From the NCBI RefSeq assembly GCF_013373865.1, contig NC_050467.1, positions 38,859,132 to 38,923,131 on the forward strand: a stretch of 64,000 nucleotides of DNA, in the 5' to 3' direction. The stretch is from Monomorium pharaonis (Eukaryota; Arthropoda; Insecta; Hymenoptera; Formicidae). The translations under genes and the position numbers were made by a program. Shown here one piece after another: positions 51,701 to 64,000 of this stretch; the stretch's first letter is position 1, and each line of letters starts with the position of its first letter. Below the pieces are notes generated by a model that was given only the letters and a program-made list of their open reading frames with translations, did no database searches and had not been told where the DNA came from.

Positions 51701-54700
51701 ACTGACTGTTAATTGATACCAATTTTTTACATGCTGTGCCTATTGTTATCTACTACACGGACAAAATTTTCTCGTAAAATTTACCCTCAAAATCTGGTAA
51801 TTGTGGGACAATGTGTGACCTCGAGAAATTTTACTATACTTTTTAGTAAAATTTACTATATTTTTAGTAAATTTTATTGAAGGTATAGTATGTTTTACTA
51901 TACTATAGTAAAATTCTTTGAGGTCACACATTATCCTACAATTATCAGATTTTGAGGGTAAATTTTAAGAGAAAATTCTCTCCGTGTACTGCGGTGCGAT
52001 TTAACGAACTTTGAAGTTAATGCGAAAAGAGAATCATTGCAGAAAATATTTTTACTTTTGAACATACGTCACGTAAAAACCGTTCTATTATTTTTATAAT
52101 AATTTCAATAGAAAAAAGTCCCTCGTGTTTTGAGATATCAGATTCTAGTGAGGAAACAAACAAAAACATCGCTCGTGCCGTGCGAGAAAGTGCATGACGA
52201 CACTTTCGTCGACCGGAAGCGCAGCTTTTCCCGGCTAGCACACCGCATAAATGATACATAAACACTGGCATCGCATAAGAGTGTACATAAGCGGCGCGAA
52301 GCGTGAAGGCAACCTTCGCCATACGTAACGAAGAGGCGGTCTCTTCCCTCTCCTCCCCCCTCTTTTCATCCCCCTCGGTGCTAGGCAAACAAATGCAGAA
52401 ATTGGAGCCTGGTACTTTACCGTCGTCACTATCGCCTCCACCATTGCTATCCTCCCAAGTGTGTTGCGAGCCCCACGGTCAATAAACACCGACGCCTCTT
52501 TCCTTTCTTTCCCCGTATCATACTCCTCTTTCGGAAGTCGCTGTTGCGAATGATGAATTGTCCTGAAATACTCGCGCCTCGCGCTTCTCACTGTAAATTC
52601 GCTGTAAGCGGATTTAACTCGGTAATTACATTCGTTGCGTATATTTATTCCCCGAGAGATGTTCCGCTACGGTGCGTCTTGCAATGTACTTTATTTATCG
52701 GGTTATTTGCAGCATTATTTTCTGAGACAGAGATGCAAATGCGTTTACGTATTATACATACATTATCTGCACAATACATAGAGAAACAGCATCAACTTTG
52801 TCTTGTAATCTCGTGGATTTCGATCCGAGCTGCAGCGATATTTGTTTGCTCATTAAACTCGTTGCTTTTATTATAAAACACGCTTTCGTAGCGGTAAAAT
52901 TCGTATAGATATCACCTAACTTTTCGCGACAATTCGTGCTCTTATTTTATGACGATAATAATTTATCTTAACATGTCACCACGTTTAAATATCATTGAGT
53001 AGTAGTTCAAAAAACTAATTAAAAATGTTGCTCTGCCACATTATTGTGATGTTATTATCCAGGTTTTTCTAAATTTAAAAAATTAAAAAATTAAACTTTC
53101 AATGCACCAATATTTTTCACATTTCTTTTTTTTATTTGTTCCCATTGAATCTCGGCGTTATATTGATATCATGGAGATGAGATAGAAATATATATGTATA
53201 CGTCCATAAATATAAAAAATACGCACTTTTTATTTTTATGTGCATCTGAAGCGAAGATATGAATGCTGGTGCTTTTGTATTTCTTGCTACGGAGAAAAGA
53301 GATATCGCGGCGACTTTAATGTTTGAATTCGTATTGGCTTTCCGTAGTTGCTGCGATTGCAAAAAAGAGCGTTTTCTCATTCTGAATGTAACGTATAATA
53401 AATGAAGCGCTGAAAATATACAAATAGACCGAGTCCAGTTTCAAAGAAATTTGGACATTTTGCATCTCTAAATCCTTCTGTTTAAGAACACAAATAAACC
53501 ATGAAAACCCAAATTGTATGACTTATATTGTCAGCGCTTTAAATTTATAAACATTATTGCAAAAATGTTGCTTTAATTACTTTTTAAATACTTTCTTTGA
53601 TGTGTGCTACAAATAAATTAATGTCCGTAAAATTTACTGCGAGGTTGCGCTTAATGATAGCAAAGTTTTCATGATTTGCAACGTTCGAGTTTCCCCTTGA
53701 GCATCGACGACAGTTTCTACGACATTGCTCAAATGAGTTTCCAACTGTCTTTCGCGGTTACCGTATGACAGCGGGATCGTTTCTAAAATAAAGCGGATAT
53801 TGGGAAATGTCACAGAGAGATCGAATCATACTTCGCTCCGTCGATAGTTCTTCGGAACGTTCCGTTGTGAACTACTTTGCAACTGCACCCGAGTACTACT
53901 TCCTTACAAAGAAATCACTAACATCTGTCCTCGCGCAGTCCTTTTTATCAAGACATCTCGCCCCGCTCCTGTTATACTTTCATGATTACTTGTTTAGTAT
54001 AAAACTTTTACTATTAAATTTATAACATTAATGAAAAGTGTTTTATTAAAGTTTCTATAAGAAATTACAATATATAACTCACAAAGTTTAGCGAATAAAG
54101 CTATACATATGATTAATGTATTATTGGATAACGATTAGCAGTTATTATTGACTATTTACGTAGAAATTAGTAGTGGATTTGCTTTTGCTTATATTAAGCT
54201 AAATAAGATTGTTTGTTTCGATTTCAAGCTGCAGATTTAGCTGCTGCGATTGTCCGCGTATCACATTCATTAAGATTCCTGGCGCATCGTTGATGCGTTT
54301 CTCTCGTGACTTTCTTAAGAACTACTACTCGCGGCGTTCGTTGCTCTGCGGTTTCTATCTCTCTCGGCAAAGCTAGGTAAGGATAACACTGGATACAATA
54401 ATGGCAATTATACGGCTCGGAGTGCCGTTAATTGCCAGACGTAACTCACGACTGCCGCGACGTTCGCCGCACGCACGAAGTTCGTGAGTGGGTTGTGGAA
54501 ACTTGCCTCATAATGCGCTTACATAAGGTCGTCCCAAGTCACGGGGGGAGAATGGGATAGAAATAAATTAATTCCTGTCAAAAGAGGAACGAGGGCGCGA
54601 ATTACGTGAAACGGTGGAGCATATTAAATGCTCGCGGAAACGGCCGAAACAATGCTAAAAGGAGAGATGGGCGAACTGTAACAGCCATGGCAGTCGGTTG

Positions 54701-57700
54701 TTAAACGAACGATAATACGGAACTGTACGGTCTGTTTGTTTGACTTTTTCGCAAACATTTGTCCGCAGACGTAATGGAAAGCAAAGAAACTTTAACCGGT
54801 GCCTTGCATCATTATTGCACCACTCGTATTGCACCACTATTAAGGTCCATTCTCAACTAGTTTTTTGCGAAACCTCATTTCTGAATCGCAGGAGACGCTA
54901 AGAGATGTACATATGTACGTACGATATTTGTAAAGATATTTTTAGTCATTTTTAAGATATTAAGCATGCACTATTGCAATTTGCGACTAAATAATACATA
55001 CTTTGAGACTTCAGTATCGCAATAGAAAAGATGAAGAGTCTATTGCATTATTTCCTGCAATTTTATGATTTCTCTAACAAAAGAATTGTATTTTGTGTCT
55101 TGAAGATCTCCAAGGCGTATCGAAGGTTTTCACTTCCTTGATTATTTTATCTATAGAACTTTCGCTCTTGAATAGTACTTTCCATCAAGGATGTTTTTAT
55201 AAATGTTTGCGAATATTCTAGATTACTTCCTTTGCAGTCGCTACGAACAATCTTTGTATTTACGACATGGTTTACTGTAGCATTACTAACGTAAACATTC
55301 ATTACGTTATAATTTATGACGATACTTTCTACAATGTTATTTTTTTACATTTTACAGGCTATAGGTAACACTTTCACATTTTTTAATAATAATTATTACA
55401 GTAAAAACAAATTTTATTATCATATATTTTATATTAGTTTTAAAGGAATAATAAAATTTATTAATTTTTGCTGCCAGAACATCAAAATGATATGTTTTTG
55501 TAGTTTTTGAGTTGCGGTTTTTGAATACTTAATTCCGAATGTATAAATTTTAATTTGTTGAGAAAATATTACAGTCAGAATATAAAGCTATTAAGTATCT
55601 AGTAAATTATTATTACCGTAAACTGTTATTGTTGAGTTTTACAAACATATTAATTTATATTATTTTTTAAATAATAAACTGTGTTAATACTGTTATTTAG
55701 TAGAGTTGTTTGATAAAATATATTATTAAATTATTATTATCTAAAAACAGAGGTGTTATTAATCGATTTTTCTTTAATATTATTTAATTTATAGTTTTAC
55801 ACATTTATTAATATATTGTTTTTTTTTTTATAGATTTTATAGCTTTTTATTTAATAGCTTTATATACTAATACTTTGATAAAATATTTTTTAAAGATTAG
55901 AATTCAGCAGTTTAAAAATACAAAAAACATTTTTTTACTTATCACACTTGGACCGAAGACTTAAAAATCGATCTATTCTAATCATCGTCAATTTATTTCG
56001 TAACTAGTAGACGTCGTTTTCAGATTATAATTTTGTGCTCTAGATTGTTGGAGTGTCTTGGTCAGGCTAAACGTCAGTGGATTTCAGATTATTCAACGTA
56101 TGTACACAGTATATATCAACTACTTAGAAAGTTTCATCGTGGCGCTTGCATCCTAGCGTTTACTCTGCTAAGATCGCGTATCCGTCTACCGACACGAATA
56201 TCTGTAGCTTTTGTCGCCGTGCGAGAAAGTCACGCAAATCTTAGGAGTTCTCATCAATAATCACAGTATATGTGTGTTTACTCAGGAAGTACTTCGATAG
56301 ATCAGTTTTCACTTCATTTATGATCAATTAGGGAAAATACTTTCATCAAATCTTGTCGAAGATTTACATCAAAAGGATCCCGATAGAATGGAAATATCTC
56401 ACATTCTTGCAGGCTTGGTGAAAAAGAATTTTCAATTAACACTCGGTGAGTTCCCAGCGTTACTCAAGCGCCGACGAGAAACTGTCAGATGCCGCGTAAC
56501 GAAAGAGGGAAAGAACGTTGAAAAGCTTAGCTTAACGTGGCGCAGATGAAGCGTAGTACGTTATCGCAACACACTCATTCGAGAAAAGCTCCTCCGCTTA
56601 GAGAGCCATTCGCTGAATTTACGCTGTCTTTAAAATGTAACGCTGCTTGAATCCAAACAATTTATTTGGCACCGTCATTAAATTGTTACGATCAATGTTA
56701 GCAATAGCATCGGTATTAATTGACGTTAAGAGTTTTTATTAAACGTTTCCAATAATATAATAATTTGTAACATTATCAATATTCATCAAAATATTGCGAT
56801 TTTTATATTTTTTAATAATTGCATTTCATTCTTTGATAATCTTCCGTAATAATTAACTCTAGAAGTTGATTATTACGGTTTCTTATGACAAATCGAAACA
56901 ATATTAAATTTAAAATTGTGATTGGAATGAACTTCGTACACTCTTGCCGTTTATAATTTTCGTCTTTTCTCACGCTTACGCAACCTCGTTTACGCGTAGA
57001 TATGGACGGTAGTTGCTGCTTGTACGTAAATCATTTCTCCGCCCTTCTTTTCCGCTGTTGTTACGAGAGTAAAACCATTTTCTACCGTGTTCTTTTTACT
57101 GAATTCCCCGTACACTCGGCTGTATCTCCACATTTTTCTTTCCTTGGCGTACGCGCTTCTTTGTTCGTGGCTTCGAGACGTGCATTTTCTTTGATATTCT
57201 TCCTCGTTCATCGGTCGCGCTAACAGTAAAGTTCTATGTATGATTCATACCTAGGACCTCTCCCGCGAGCTTGATTAAATGAAATCACAAGGAATCTCCT
57301 ATGAAAATTTCGAGCTTGTTGAAACTCGCATGAGAAGTTATTCAAAGGCCGAAAGCAGGAAAGTCGTACTCTGAAAACGGCAATGAAATTACTACGTCCT
57401 GGATTATATTTACGTTCTTTAATCTGCTAGATTGGAAGATACTGAGAGAAAATGGTCATAAAGGAAAAGCTGTGCAACAACAACGGAGTTGTATCGCAAC
57501 CAGTTCGTATCCTTATTCCAATTAACCGCCACATAAATTCTACAACCTCTTAACAATGTTTCTTCGCTGTGGACAAAGAAGATATCCAGATAGCTTTTTA
57601 ACGATAGACAATGTTACTTAAACTGTTCAGTGTAATCTTCCATCTCCTTCTATGTTATCTTCTTTTGAAGTCACAGAACAATTGTTACAATTTTCGATTG

Positions 57701-60700
57701 AATTACTTTGAACTTCAATTTTTACAATCATTAATTTACTGATTTGCTTTTCTTCTCATATTTCATATAAATTAAGTTTGTACACGTGACTTTTATTTTC
57801 TGCCAAAAATGTTATTTGTTTAACGTTAATACAGAAATTTCAAAATAGCATTAGTGAGTCAAGGAATGTTCACATTCGAGAGAAGATATCTTCTTCCCGC
57901 ACGGTATCGAAGAGCGAACGAAGAGATTTCGAGAAAATCTTTCTTGATTCTTCGTGCTGCAAAAATGGTCAGATTGCCATGGAACGTTGCATTAGCCGCG
58001 AGATTCGCGACTGCGACTATACACACAAAGTGTACGCGCGGCATTCGTTTCTTGCGAACGATCGTTCCGGCCGCGTATTATACGCTTCCGCAATAAAACT
58101 CTGTGAAGAGCCACCGGATAGTCGTCGTTATTGTCGAGGTTTTAAGAAGCACAATGGCCGAGAGGTAGTTTCGCGGCGAGAGAGACGTGCCAAGAGCACG
58201 AAGAAGAGACCGGTAACTCTCGATGGCACGTGATTTCCGCCCTGTCCCGTGACGTACGCGACAAGTCTTTTCCATCCCCTCGGGAGTCTTATTTTGTTGC
58301 GGACGGTTAAGTCGCGTCGTGCGTGCGAGCTACAAATACCATTAATTGAAACTATTATTTGAACGAAAGGAAAGGGGGGAAAAAATAACGTTGCGCTATG
58401 GCAGACCGTCCGAAACCTACATTTTCCTTATATTACGCTTCTGGAACAACGCACGATCATTGTATCTATCCGCCTCTGCTGTGGTCGAGCTTGCGAGTCC
58501 CGACGTTACCAAGGAAATAGAATGGCTGCAATTAATCTCGCCCGGTACAATCGGACCAAGAAGGTGCGCCCTACGTTTATTACTGCAATATCTCTCACGC
58601 TGATGACGTTCGCCGCTCGAGTGCACGTTCGTCACGTAACATATCTGCCATATAACATCGTTACACACTCGTTGTACAGTTTGTTGATAATATATTGCCA
58701 GTGATTTCTCGGTCTAATTTTGATCAGTCGATAGCAACGTGAATCTAATAGAGATGACTATATAAACGTTACTTGTACATTTAAACATACAGTAAAATAT
58801 TTGTAATATAATAGAAAAAGAAGAAAAATTATGATTTTTCCTTTAAAAATTTTAAATCCTTTTATATACAACTATATTTATCGTCGGAAGTATTGTATTG
58901 AGTTACAGTACAGAATATGTGAAAAGAATATAAGGATAACAGTATATTATTACTAGTGTATATATATTTGCACAACTCTATATCATTGAAGAAAAATAGT
59001 CGTTGTGTGGCTCCGGAACTTCCGTTTATTTCAATCTCGCTTCATTACACGTGTACGCGTAAGAAATACGGCTTTTCAGTTTTCGGTGAAATTTCCGGCG
59101 GAATTCGAGCGTGCGGACGGTGCAGAAACACATCGGGTAACTGCCGCTTGAGAGTTTCAAGTACTTCTGCAAGCAAGAAAGATATCTGTTCTAGCTCGCG
59201 TAGCAGGTGAAGGCGAAATAAGATCGAGGAAGAGGGCGGGGTTGGCCCAGCAACAGCTGTTAGAAAACTTTACAGACCTTTGGGGTAAATAATCTCGAAA
59301 TGGCGGGACGCTCTCTGGAAAGAGAGACTCTCGTTTCTCAGGACTGTCGAGTTATGATAATTCTTGCAGTTTGCTTGGTCGTGCGAGGAGAGACGATGAC
59401 AGAACCATTAGGAAGTTTAGAAGTGCCGGCAAATTTCATGTCATTTTTTAATAAATGATATTCGTAAAATAATCAAGAACATTCAAATTTCCCTATAAAA
59501 TATTGATACCAAAAATGGCCTAGTTGAGTATGGAATAATTAATACACATGTAGAATAAGTTTGGTATAATTCTCCGTACTTTTGTTACGCAAGAATAAGT
59601 AAAAGATTTGTGTGTATAAAATTTTTTTAAATAACGAACAAAGATTTACTACGATAACGTTACTACGATATACTTTTCAACATTGTCGCAAAACGTTATT
59701 TTCATCTGCATTACTTAACAGTTGCAGAGATTTTTACGAAACGGTTCTATGAAAATAAGAAAGCGTTGAATGGGTTTACAAAGGACCTTTGATATTCCCT
59801 CCTTCGAATGTGCTATTCTATCGTTCCAGGCACACCGGTATAACTCACTTTTGCAGAGAAGCAATCACATACATATTTACTCGGATATATACATCTTATT
59901 TATATCTGTTAGAGTTAAATTGAATATGTACACCCACTACGTCCTACTCGCTTTACAATCTCTTTTTCTTGCCCGTGCTATTTTACCCGTTATTTCATTC
60001 TTTCATCCACTATCCTACTGCCTGGGAGTTCTTTTTTCGCTTCTCAACCTTTCAGCTCGACCTCTCACCAAAAGCGAGAAACTTTGTCTCGTGGAATAGA
60101 CGTTGCCAATTATTATATTATGAAGTCACAATTCCACCACATCCAATTATATCTCACGAAACTAATCCGCAACTTTCTTGACTAAATTTCACCTAATAGG
60201 ATTTTGAAAACACAGCTCGACTCCCACGCTGGTCATGCGAACGAAATTTTTGCTGACAACGAGGAGCGGAAAAAATGAGATGACGTACGTTACGTAGTGA
60301 TGAGAATATCCCACCGCGAGATAAGCATCACTGTCCTTGTGTTGCTGCGAAAATGATAAGAGAATTTAATTTGCATGAGTTTAAAAATAATTGAAAACTT
60401 TCAAGCAAATTATACGGGAATTTCTAATGTATTAGATAATATAATATTTTTTGCAACACTATACGTCTGGTTTATGCGGACAAAATACAGGAAGAAAAGA
60501 AAATGGTTTTGAGAAACGAAAGAAATATCTTTTATTTTTTACAATGTAAATAACAATTTTATTTTTACATTTGTCTAATAACACTTTAACATATAAAATT
60601 TATATCTTTTTTACCGTAATTACTCAGATTATCACAAATTAAAAATAATTATATCCGAAAAATATATTTTAATACATTTTTTTTATTGTCGCTTAAACTA

Positions 60701-61158
60701 TCGCTACGCAAAATCTATTATCCTTTTGGTTTCGAAGCAAGGCGATTCGTATACCACGCCGCGCCGTTGTATGCATCGAGTAGCTTTCGTGAGAATTTTG
60801 CGCATTCCTATTCTCAAGGGGAAACATACGAAATCTGCAAATAATATTCCTTATTTTCCTCGTATTCCCTTTCGATGGGTAGAATGAGTGCAAGTCAGCA
60901 TGGCGATATTGCATAAGAGAGAACGTGCTGGAAATATATCTTCGTTGATACTGCTGTGTCTAGAAACTTTCACCCAAACGGCATTCTTATGTAGGCGTCT
61001 CGTGCAAGGAATATTTGCAAAGCGTTATGTATGTTTCCAGTCGAATGTGTCAAAATCTCGTGTACAATCCAGATTTTCCCTACTTCAGAAAAGAATCCGC
61101 GTTGGAATGACTTATAATACATTAACATTTCGTATTATAATACTACTAACATATTATT

Positions 61159-61159
<1 letters not shown>
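48761..61159. other. No gene recognised, one MITE
   Basis: Contains the 51.8 kb palindromic element and a CpG-rich patch at about 51060-51560 with a short (CG)n run near 51318. 55300-55960 is extremely AT-rich. Short frames were inspected and none is recognised. Confidence 0.5.
51756..51986. mobile_element. 231-bp palindromic MITE with TA target duplication
   Basis: The left arm CACGGACAAAATTTTCTC...ACCCTCAAAATCTGG...GTGTGACCTC is mirrored by the right arm over about 90 bases with few mismatches. Ends CACGGA/TCCGTG abut TA on both sides (51754-51755 and 51987-51988), so a Tc1/mariner-type origin is likely. The centre is an AGTAAAATTTTACT-rich loop and nothing is coded. Confidence 0.75.
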
Positions 61160-61207
<48 letters not shown>

Positions 61208-61208
61208 T
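61160..61208. repeat. CA then TA microsatellite
   Basis: (CA)n runs directly into (TA)n. It lies downstream of the stop codon of the reductase gene, in the direction of its 3' end. Confidence 0.9.
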
Positions 61209-61562
61209 AATTTAAAAAATAAAATATATAACGTACAATTTGTGACAAGAAAGTACAAAATAAAGTAAAAGTTTGAGGTGCGAGTTTACAATTCAAGGTA
61301 ACTCTACAAGCTGCAATAACAAAGTATGTATAAATGTGCGATTATTTAAAAATATTTTCACAGAGTATAAAGATATTTGTAAAATGTTCTCTCTTTTGCT
61401 GATTTTTTGCAAACAGAAAGCTTTGTTGTGTACACGCAATCATTTTTACTTAATTTTATGCGTGTTGTATCATTGTACGCGATGCAATGTACGCGACGAC
61501 AAGTATTACGAGTATATATAAGAAGAAGAGCGAGTATATATATATATATAGATTAATCATTT

Positions 61563-64000
61563 TTATAATTTTAACATCTTATTCGCGCAGTACTTTCGGG
61601 CGGCGGCTGCGGCGCACAGGACATAACTCTCAATGTCGATCTCCGGAGCGATTGGAAATATGTCCTGCTCTTCCTTTGTGAGACATTTCTGCAGCAGGTA
61701 CACGCGATTCCTTTCCGCTAGCCATGGTCTCGTTGAAATTGACTTCAAAGGTTGAAGTGCATTACGAACTCTGTTGTGCTCCGTGAGAATCCTGGGGAAC
61801 AGTAAAGATTTTACCTTCAGGACTGGTCGTTTCTTTTACCTCCTTCTTGCCATTAATGCTCGTCTCGCTTGATTCTATTGACTCGAACTTTTAGCGATTT
61901 CGACTATTCGCAATTCCTTCTTTCCGCAATATAGGGAACATCTTTTTTTGAACATTTAGGTGAAATTGTATTTTCTCGAATATATGTACATGTGAACGTA
62001 TATATGCTATAGAACGAATGAAACGGGATTGATTTTTAAATAATCATTTCAATCATAGTCGAGAAAGAGGATCGTAAAGTACCATTAAGCGCAAGCAGGA
62101 CAGTAAAAAAAAACTTTCTTCGTCGCAAACTATATAATTTCCAATCCAACTTATTACGAAAGAATCGCGGAGAACTTGACGGGAGAGTTTTCTTTCAAGA
62201 AAGAGAAGAAAGCTTGAGCTAAGTTGGTGCGCAAGATTTACTCTGCACGCGTCTGAGAGCAAACGAAAAAATCAGAAAAGTATTTGACACAGAACGAATG
62301 CCGAAAGCAAAAATATTTTCGTTTACAACTCGAGCCACGAAGCGAATCGGTTTCTGTAGCACCCGAGTTTCTGTAGCATTTCCTTATCCTTTCCTTTTCT
62401 TCGCGTATAATAATGTGTAAATAACAATATCGATCATTAATATGTGACCATTATTAGAATGGGAATTCCGTCGAAAATAAAGGTTGATTTCACGTCCAAA
62501 TAAACTGACACGCCTGACCAATCTCTAAGAGTACGAAAACGAATTTCGATGGGATAGCCTGTCAAGATTTTCCGAAAGTTTTCCCGATCGTGGCATCAGA
62601 TTTCATTTCTCAGAGCAATCAAGCGTCGCGGCAGTAGTGCAACTTCAGCGACTGGGAAACGAATTTTTCCATTCGAAGACGTAATTTTCCTTTTCTCGGC
62701 ATTCACTCGCACGCGCAAGGGAAAGTAGCACGACGAACTTGTTTACGTCACTCGCGCCTAAATCACAGTTCAGATAACTTTTACTTTTACCATTTGCGGT
62801 GCGTTAACCGAGACGTACGCCGCTGCAGGCCTTTCACGACGCGGAAAGTTGAGGAGACTGAACGTAAGCGTTCGCGATCACGATCAAACTTTCATGTAAG
62901 TCTCTTCGTCGGAACTTACTCCCGCGATCGCGAGAGCAGTTATCGGCGAAGTTCGAGGCTTCATGTATGAATGACTTTAATCGTTTCTTAATGCTAGCAT
63001 ATGCAACGAAGGATTATCTCCTAGGTGCATCGAGATTCAATGTTGATTCTACAATTACCTTTGAATTTATAATCATCATATAATCAACATTCCGAAATTT
63101 ACTATTAAAACTGAAAATATATGTATATATAACATTAACTATAAATTTCTTGGAATTTTAGACTCTACATAAATTTTGTTATAAATGATAACGCACATGT
63201 AAATATTTTAATAATTTACACAAATGGCAGCCAAATTGCGTTAAAGAAAATTGACGGCTTCAGAATTTAGTTAGAAAGTTATGTAGAATTTCTATTTTAA
63301 TTTTTATGCTGCATATTTTAACGCAACGTATAAGCTATTTATAACTTATAAATTGAGCCATAATATCAAGTAAAGCGTTACGCTCTTAGAAAATGACTTA
63401 GTGCCTTTAATAGTGTTGCGTTCTCCGAACAAGTTAATATCGCGAGCAAATTTAATATTGCCAGCTGTTGCAGAAGAGCGCTACGAAACCAACTTTAAAC
63501 TTAGACAATACTCCAGTACAAGCAGCTTATCCGTTGACCTCTCGATCAAGTATCTAATATATGAAAGAGCACATAACACAAGAGTAAAGTGTAACGTCTA
63601 TTTAAACGATAGCTTCGCTGGCAATTTATGTATTCTATTTACATAAAATATTAATAAATTGCGAAATAGCGATTAAAAGTTAACGGAAAAGAACAACCTC
63701 GATACTTTTCAAAGGTATTAAATCATTTTTATGGCAAAGTTAGTGACGGCGATAAAATTGGCCGCGTTGAATTTTTCGCGAGACTACGAAAGGGCCGCGC
63801 CAACGAAGACATTGACGAAGCTATGACGATAAATTTGTGACTCGTAAAATTTCACGATAAATTTCGCGCCCGTGTGGTACCTCTGTGTTCTGCCGCATAG
63901 ACCAAAGACGATGTCGCACAGTAAAGATGGCAGCCATTCGAACAACAGCACCAAAATCCAGTACAATGGTGCAATAGACGTCATTCCACGGATTCCGAAG
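61563..64000 (-). CDS. Fatty acyl-CoA reductase, last two exons (5' part beyond window)
   Basis: Members of this family reduce fatty acyl-CoA to fatty alcohols, usually at ER or peroxisome membranes. The C-terminal part is seen here on the minus strand as complement(join(61563..61791, 63881..>64000)). The upstream exon encodes a hydrophobic stretch with the pattern LLFEWLPSLLCDIVF, then LCGRTQ; this matches the family segment 'hydrophobic-P-A-x-x-x-D-...-G-K-K-P'. It ends in a split Arg codon (AG at 63882-63881) before donor GTACCA. The last exon starts after acceptor TTCCCCAG at 61791 with the missing G, giving RILTEHNRVRNAL in frame. It continues with W..., LTKEEQDIF (family LSPEDRELF) and ESY...RKYC (family EEY...RKYL), then stops at 61563. 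Spacing matches the family from the Gly to the RKY motif with one single-residue gap. Oddities: GRTQ replaces GKKP, the usual Asp-Trp pair is changed, an Ala run sits before RKY, and the tail is short. It may be a divergent paralogue. The NAD(P)H-binding domain is outside the window. Confidence 0.75.
61792..63880 (-). other. Intron of the fatty acyl-CoA reductase gene
   Basis: On the minus strand it opens with GTACCA at 63880 and closes with a pyrimidine-rich TTCCCCAG at 61792. The intron is 2089 bases. Open frames inside it (for example 63401-63646 on the plus strand and 62053-62262 on the minus strand) resemble no known family and have no support as exons. Confidence 0.65.

Noticed and set aside
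63401..63646. 81-codon frame on the plus strand
   Set aside because: It lies inside the reductase intron on the opposite strand and resembles nothing known.
1..64000. tRNA, rRNA, spliceosomal RNA, well-known microRNAs and CRISPR arrays
   Set aside because: Reading for the usual conserved boxes found none, but reading by eye could miss some; covariance-model searches would settle it.

Overview
The window reads as nuclear DNA of an insect, most probably a hymenopteran and perhaps an ant. This is inferred from an AT-rich background broken by CpG-dense patches, abundant simple repeats, degraded DNA transposons, no long open frames, and a spliced gene of an insect-expanded family at one edge. No bacterial, organellar or intact viral genes, tRNA, rRNA or CRISPR array were recognised.

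Most of the window is intergenic or intronic. The one gene identified with good confidence is at the right edge on the minus strand: the last two exons of a fatty acyl-CoA reductase (63881 to beyond 64000, and 61563-61791). They are joined across a 2.1 kb intron in a matching splice phase. The rest of that gene lies past base 64000.

The most striking object is a 3.4 kb near-palindrome at 20558-23966. It has perfect 8-bp target-site duplications and hAT-like TAGGG termini. Its AT-rich outer arms (about 94% identical in the part aligned by hand) flank a CpG-rich core. Each arm carries the same ordered set of splice donors, acceptors and an AATAAA signal, pointing outward from the core, so it looks like two mirror-image, spliced, probably non-coding transcription units inside one non-autonomous transposon. 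No transposase is visible in it.

Other structure: a duplicated exon-intron-exon-like module at 11.7-12.6 kb; a duplicated promoter-like module at 38.87-39.14 kb and 39.93-40.16 kb, with a TATA-like box and a short frame sharing an 11-codon stretch; three small inverted-repeat elements (25.3, 47.8 and 51.8 kb); a decayed BED-finger relic of hAT type at 6.2 kb; several microsatellites; and CpG/GC-rich patches at 27.7-28.5 kb and 48.2-48.8 kb that may be promoters or first exons. All alignments, splice calls and family assignments were made by eye from the sequence.
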